From: Apostichopus californicus
Taxonomy: Eukaryota > Echinodermata > Holothuroidea > Aspidochirotida > Stichopodidae
Assembly: GCA_020650975.1 (NCBI GenBank)
Contig: JAIPMN010001881.1
Location: forward strand, 1-25,311
DNA length: 25,311 nt
Direction of reading: 5' to 3'
In this document: positions 21,467 through 25,311 of the stretch, one piece after another
How positions within the stretch are numbered: position 1 is the first letter of the stretch
How the letters are laid out: each line of letters starts with the position of its first letter
Translations under genes and position numbers: made by a program
Notes under the pieces: model-generated
Told to the model about the DNA's origin: nothing
Database searches by the model: none
Seen by the model: the letters and a program-made list of their open reading frames with translations, nothing else

Positions 21467-21732
21467 GAGTACAACTTAGTCCCGAGTACGCGGAATCCGA
21501 AAGCGAATATGAGTACAAAGTGCCAGAATAAACCCGTGAGTACAAGTGAAAAATACGGGTCGAGTACATGATAGTTACTTTTGCTGAGTACGGGTTGACT
21601 GCGAGTACTAATACAAAATCATGCGTATGAGGTCCGACAAATGTAAACGTACTCAAGGGCGAATCCAAAACCTTGAGTACACAGAGTACAGAAACATGTA
21701 CTCGAGAACGAGTACGGACTCCACTCGAGTAC
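21467..21732. repeat. GAGTAC repeat field (13 copies in 266 bp)
   Basis: GAGTAC occurs at 21467, 21484, 21511, 21538, 21562, 21586, 21603, 21675, 21684, 21710 and 21727, and as GTACTC at 21649 and 21698. Many are preceded by C (CGAGTAC). Spacings of 17, 27, 27, 24, 24 and 17 open the field, so it is not a simple tandem array. The likely source is a decayed CGAGTAC-type simple repeat; a protein-binding cluster is the other possibility. Confidence 0.7.
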
Positions 21733-21739
21733 TGTAAAT

Positions 21740-22560
21740 GTGCAGAGCCTGCAGCCTTAGATGTTCTATCGACAAGTTTATCAACGTGCAAGTAATATTG
21801 TATTTGATGATTGATCAAATTAAAGAAAAAAATTGACTAGGTCTTGTTCACTACCGTGGTTAATGAACAGTCAAATTTCATTCTATTCTCAGCATTACGT
21901 TTCCCTCGGCCACATTGTCACATTAATGTTGCATGAAATGTTATATTCTAATTAGAAAAGCATCATTACTTGCATGAAACTTAACCAGCCAGCCAAGCTA
22001 AATGGAACTACTATATTGTGATGGGAGTCTAGTTTCGAAGAAAATTGCTTCATCAGTATCAATATAAACTGCAAAAAAAAAAAAGAAGCCGGTCATAGGT
22101 CTTAGAGTTACAACCAACGTTCAAAGCTCATTTCAACTACGAAAATACAGTTTTTGTTTTATTTACTCTTTACTTAATTAAATAAAAAGCTATTTCATTA
22201 ATCCGCGTCTTGTGTGTGCATCACCCATGTACTAACGATCATAAATTACCTCCCTTTGTTAATCAATAATATAATAACCGGTTTCAAGTGTCTTCCGATA
22301 ATTATTCTGACTTTCAACTCTATCAGATGATAAACCGAAAGTGTTTCCGTAGTAGGTAATCTAGGAGCTTCCTATTAATATTACCCCTTTCATAACTTCA
22401 CGTTGAGTTGAGTAATGAAATATTGTTCTAAAAATGGAATCTCATAGTGAAGAAGACAATTGAATTAAAATGATGACAAACGCGCTGTCAAACTACTATA
22501 AGCATAGTAACAGAGGTTAATATCATCATATAGACTACTGTGTAGAACTGTATAGAAATT
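21740..22560. other. Intron segment, no feature recognised
   Basis: AT-rich with an A12 run near 22073. No gene-like or repeat structure. Confidence 0.5.
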
Positions 22561-22593
22561 ATTAGTCACCCCCTCTCGTCGGGAAGGGGGAGG

Positions 22594-22658
22594 GGGAGGG
22601 GTGAGAGGGAGGGGTGAGAGGGAGGGGTGAGAGGGAGGGGTGAGAGGGAGGGGTGAGA
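22594..22658 (+). repeat. 13-bp G-rich minisatellite, five exact copies
   Basis: Five consecutive copies of GGGAGGGGTGAGA, preceded by related G-rich DNA (22580-22593). Each unit supplies two G-runs, so the + strand can form several G-quadruplexes. The proline-rich minus-strand frame through it is an artefact. Confidence 0.95.
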
Positions 22659-22679
22659 GATTTGGTTGACACATTTATC

Positions 22680-23130
22680 TTCGAAGTTAGGAGTTCTTCG
22701 ATTAATTCATACCTCTGAGATTTTGATCAGATTAAATGAAAGAAAACAATACTCTAAATGTAAACTACTCTTTAAATGTTTGATAGACAGAGAAAATCAT
22801 TCTATCTGGTTAATTGTCAATCTAACGGACTGTTTCTTGTTGTTGTAGTTTGTTACCAATCTAAATAGACTGAATAATGCGTTGTACTGCATCTAGTTGC
22901 ATGCGAAATTGCAGAGAGTAACGGAACTGGTTGCGAAAATGCTATTATCGTTATGCATTGCGTTGATATATTATAAAGCTTTTGTGACGTCAGAGAATTT
23001 GACAAGACAAAGTGGAATAAATTATTAAACGTCTGCAGGGATTACATAATCGTAAAAGCCAAATGTCCATATCATAGAATAAGTCATATTACTTTGCAGA
23101 TTGGGAAATGGCAGTGTACTTATTCCTCTT
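22680..23130. other. Intron segment, no feature recognised
   Basis: AT-rich sequence with short frames only. Confidence 0.5.
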
Positions 23131-23138
23131 CCCTCACT

Positions 23139-23151
23139 CCCCCCCCCCCCC
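23139..23151. repeat. Poly-C run (C13)
   Basis: Thirteen C within a longer C/T-rich tract (23121-23160). Confidence 0.9.
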
Positions 23152-23485
23152 TCCCCTTCTCATTTTATAAAAGGCTAATATCACAATGATGAATTTAAAC
23201 GCACTATGGTTATCGTTCCTAGTGACCCCCTCTCGAAACCGATAGATCCAGCGCGCATTGCTCCCTCTACACTTTAACTAATAAACACATAGCAATACCT
23301 ACACTCTATATGCAAGAAGAAAAAAAACAAGAACAAGAGCACTATATTCCCACCCCTCCATCCGTCTGTGGAAGAAAAAGACCCGTCTTTATCAACCCTA
23401 AGTAAACAGTCTAAAGCCTTGATAATTAACTTATCATTCTATAAGCCGTCATGTTTCATTGTCATCGATATCACCATGATGATCT

Positions 23486-23512
23486 ACACACACACACATA
23501 CAGACACACACA
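23486..23512 (+). repeat. CA microsatellite, interrupted
   Basis: ACACACACACACA, TACAG, then ACACACACA. Confidence 0.9.
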
Positions 23513-23585
23513 AGAAGGAAAAAAAAACCCATGCAAGGCAGTGAGAGAGAGTGCGAACTTCCGTTTGAAACAAACGGATGTACGC

Positions 23586-23650
23586 CAAAGCCTAGTGAAG
23601 CGGTTAGCTTGCATTCAGTCGGGGACGCGAGATTCAAATTCATTCACCGA
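23586..23650 (+). mobile_element. Possible tRNA-derived SINE head
   Basis: TAGTGAAGCGG at 23593-23603 fits the RNA polymerase III A-box pattern TRGYNNANNGG. GATTCAAATTC at 23631-23641 matches the B-box GGTTCGAATCC at 8 of 11 positions, and GCGGTTAGCTTGCATTC between them looks like a D-arm/anticodon region. The 38-base spacing is somewhat shorter than in a normal tRNA (about 42-44). There is no clear 3' tail or target duplication, so this is at best a decayed copy. Confidence 0.3.
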
Positions 23651-23759
23651 GACGCAGTGCGTGTTCACCTTTGGTCACCGATGACAGATCTGTCGTCTAT
23701 TATTAATCTTTACCATCATAAACCTCCTGTGTTCATAGAGGGGATAATTTCAGAGTTCG

Positions 23760-24110
23760 CATCTCCAGTATAACTCTCTCTTTTTCTCTATCTCCACCTA
23801 CGTGACTTTTTTTTTTGGCAGGAGCACACAGTAAGCTATCTCTCTATATCTTCTACGGATTTTCTCTACCATCAACAAACTTTTTCTTTCTTTTTCTTTT
23901 TCAAACTGTTCCAAAGTTTTGGCTGTCTGTGTTGTGTACGAGGCAAGTCTCTCTTGAGATTGGATAGACTTTCGTAGTCAAACCTATGAGCTGTCAGTGG
24001 AATTGTAATGTGGTTTCTATCCTGCTGCGTAGGTTTGAGACACTAATTAAATTCAACTTAACTGCCCCCATACTGCTCTACAGCTGAGTTTTTTTTCTGG
24101 TTCTATTTTC
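23760..24110 (+). other. Pyrimidine-rich 3' end of the large intron
   Basis: T/C-rich sequence leading to the acceptor at 24115. It includes an AG at 23820 after a T10 run, a possible decoy acceptor. An in-frame TGA at 24085 closes the main-exon frame just upstream of the acceptor, which supports an exon start at 24116. Confidence 0.5.
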
Positions 24111-24115
24111 TGCAG

Positions 24116-24930
24116 GTGCGACTTGGAGTGGGTCTGTTGTGTTTGAGCCAAATCAGCGAGTCTGGCGGCCGGACGTCGCGGGTGCGCCGGCTGAGTACTA
24201 CCACCACCGCAACCCACAGCACAGGGTTCCTCAACTAACTCCCTTCCACAGTCGTAGTTCTTGTGCCTTCGCGGAAACCCCATCTGAGTGCGTAACCTCC
24301 AGCAAGGTTTTCGATACTATCTGGAACACACAGTCTTCGACTGCAGTCTCCTTTCAGCAGTGTTCTAAAATTAAGATGGAACCTCGAGAGTTCTCTCCTA
24401 GCAGTGACGGGAGCTATTCGGATTCTATGAGTTTGACGGGATCCGATCTGAAACGGGATCCAGAATTGTCTCCAACAATTTACGACGACGACTTACAAAA
24501 TCGTAAAAGGAAATATCGATCCTCGGACGGCGAAGATACAGAATCGCTTACGGGCGACGACACGGCGGGCAAACGCCGTAGTAGAGGCGGCAAGTGTAGA
24601 CGGAAAGGTTCGCAGAGTTTTGACGACGTACAAAATCAACGCTGTATGGCGAATGTACGAGAGAGACAACGTACACAGAATCTAAACGATGCTTTTTCAA
24701 ATCTAAGAAAAATTATCCCGACTCTTCCTTCAGATAAACTCAGCAAAATACAGACATTAAAATTGGCTTCGAGGTATATAGATTTTTTGTATCAAGTGCT
24801 GGGAAGCGACGAAAAAGATCAGAAGATGGCCGGTAGTTGTAGTTATATGGCCCACGAACGGCTCAGCTATGCTTTCAGTGTCTGGAGGATGGAGGGTGCA
24901 TGGAACAGTATGTCATCCTCAGAACGGTGA
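24116..24930 (+). CDS. twist: Twist-family bHLH transcription factor, main coding exon
   Basis: This exon encodes the DNA-binding half of Twist, a nuclear factor that binds CANNTG E-boxes as a dimer, often with an E protein, and directs mesoderm formation and epithelial-mesenchymal transition. It starts after TTTTCTGCAG at 24115 and stops at TGA 24928-24930. In the predicted 323-residue product, two basic clusters (NRKRKYR near 181-187, [14 protein letters not shown] near 204-217) match the two nuclear signals of vertebrate Twist. The bHLH spans about 228-281 (24640-24801), with ERQR, the loop [10 protein letters not shown] and helix 2 [18 protein letters not shown]. The C-terminal Twist (WR) box [15 protein letters not shown] is at 24859-24903. 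The identity is very secure. The residue before [11 protein letters not shown] is Cys, where vertebrate Twist has Val. The N-terminal limit is less sure: ATG 24376 with strong Kozak context (AAGATGG) would give 184 residues, the usual Twist size. Confidence 0.95.
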
Positions 24931-24958
24931 CAGGAACATGTCTCCTCCAATATGTAAG
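24931..24958 (+). other. twist: Start of twist 3'UTR up to a splice donor
   Basis: Twenty-eight bases follow the stop before AAG|GTAAGAG, a near-consensus donor at 24958/24959. Vertebrate Twist genes have an intron shortly after the stop codon and a non-coding last exon, so this is probably the conserved 3'UTR intron. The acceptor and final exon would lie beyond the window. Confidence 0.55.
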
Positions 24959-25156
24959 GTAAGAGAGAGTCTTTTCATTCATTCTTTCCACTCAGACTGA
25001 GAGTTATATCTTACTTGTTAAATTTGTTATGGAACCTATCCATGCCAGAAAGGCTGATCACGTTGTTCATTTACCATTACAATAGTTACAGACCAATATC
25101 CATTTAAATTCCAAATTTAAAGGTCTCAAATTTAATCCAATAGCATCGACATACTG

Positions 25157-25168
25157 CCCCCCCCCCCC
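25157..25168. repeat. Poly-C run (C12)
   Basis: Twelve C followed by TCCCGCTCTC. Confidence 0.9.
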
Positions 25169-25240
25169 TCCCGCTCTCATACCCTTCCGTTTTGATACCA
25201 TCCCACTTTTTACCGGTACGGCATGTGAAACTGTAAGGTA

Positions 25241-25246
25241 AATAAA
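25241..25246 (+). terminator. Possible polyadenylation signal for unspliced twist mRNA
   Basis: AATAAA lies 311 bases after the stop, with a T9 run and G/T-rich DNA starting 35 bases later (25281-25311), the usual arrangement of signal and downstream element. If used, it ends an mRNA in which the 3'UTR donor is ignored. AATAAA is common in AT-rich DNA, so the downstream element is the main support. Confidence 0.35.
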
Positions 25247-25280
25247 GTTATCGCAATCATGACAACGTACCTTCGATGCG

Positions 25281-25311
25281 TTTTTTTTTGAGGGGGTGGG
25301 GGGGGGGGGGG
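25281..25311 (+). repeat. T9 then G-rich run at window end (G14 or longer)
   Basis: Nine T, then GAGGGGGT and at least 14 G running off the window edge. It combines a T-run and a G-run, like the C10A8 repeats read on the opposite strand, but is not identical. Assembly breaks are common at such runs. Confidence 0.85.

Larger units (their letters stand above)
6412..24115 (+). other. twist: Large intron of twist (17,704 bp)
   Basis: It starts with GTAAGTAT, a near-perfect donor. It ends with the acceptor region GAGTTTTTTTTCTGGTTC then TATTTTCTGCAG at 24115, with a possible branch A at 24061. Joining its borders keeps one open frame of 323 codons. The interior is AT-rich and stop-dense and carries repeats listed separately. 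Introns of this size in developmental regulators often hold enhancers; a few candidate spots are noted. No other gene is recognised inside on either strand. Confidence 0.6.

Noticed and set aside
21182..21818. Overlapping + and minus-strand frames of 129 and 140 codons
   Set aside because: Both run through the GAGTAC repeat field, which is stop-poor by composition. Neither resembles a known protein.
23821..23829. Nine-base micro-exon between a T-rich acceptor (GGCAG at 23820) and a GTAAGC donor
   Set aside because: Inserted between the two twist exons it would create a TGA stop (T + GA) in the needed phase, so it cannot be part of the long coding form.
24053..24283. Minus-strand 76-codon frame opposite the Twist exon
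   Set aside because: Antisense shadow of the Twist coding exon and its acceptor, with no independent support.
24959..24995. Very short 3'UTR intron ending at CACTCAG
   Set aside because: At 37 bases it is too short for normal splicing. The donor more likely pairs with an acceptor beyond the window.

Overview
The window looks like AT-rich nuclear DNA from an invertebrate animal. It has one recognisable gene, a twist-family bHLH transcription factor on the + strand, split across almost the whole window. The Twist protein is of bilaterian type. The AT-rich background with many long poly-G/poly-C runs and frequent 'aggccta'-like words suggests a marine deuterostome. An echinoderm, perhaps a sea cucumber, is my best guess, but this is inference from sequence style and not from a diagnostic marker.

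Layout. Positions 1-5390 are 5' flank with no convincing gene, only simple repeats and a G-rich block at 343-399. Positions 5416-5580 hold a promoter-like cluster: a palindromic CCAAT box, an E-box fused to a kappaB-type site, and a TATA-like element. A possible 5' untranslated exon ends near 5788. A short coding exon lies at 6255-6411, with a good branch point, polypyrimidine tract, AG acceptor and GTAAGT donor. It ends in phase 1. The next 17,704 bases (6412-24115) read as one large intron. The intron holds microsatellites, minisatellites, homopolymer runs, a decayed dispersed element of about 350 bp with a second fragment elsewhere, a possible tRNA-derived SINE, a degenerate GAGTAC repeat field, and a few candidate regulatory spots (a CTCF-like site and a homeodomain-core cluster). 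The main exon starts at 24116 behind a strong acceptor, in exactly the phase the upstream exon needs, and runs open to a stop at 24928-24930. It encodes two basic clusters, the full bHLH domain and the C-terminal Twist (WR) box.

How it fits together. Joining 6411 to 24116 gives a predicted protein of 323 residues, longer than usual for Twist. An internal ATG at 24376 in a strong Kozak context would give a 184-residue protein of ordinary Twist size. A consensus splice donor lies 28 bases after the stop, matching the 3'UTR intron known in vertebrate Twist genes. An AATAAA with a downstream T/G-rich stretch at 25241-25311 offers a competing unspliced 3' end. I see no tRNA or rRNA genes, no intact transposon coding region, no CRISPR array and no second protein-coding gene. 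The other open frames are short, mostly lack a plausible start, and resemble no family I know.
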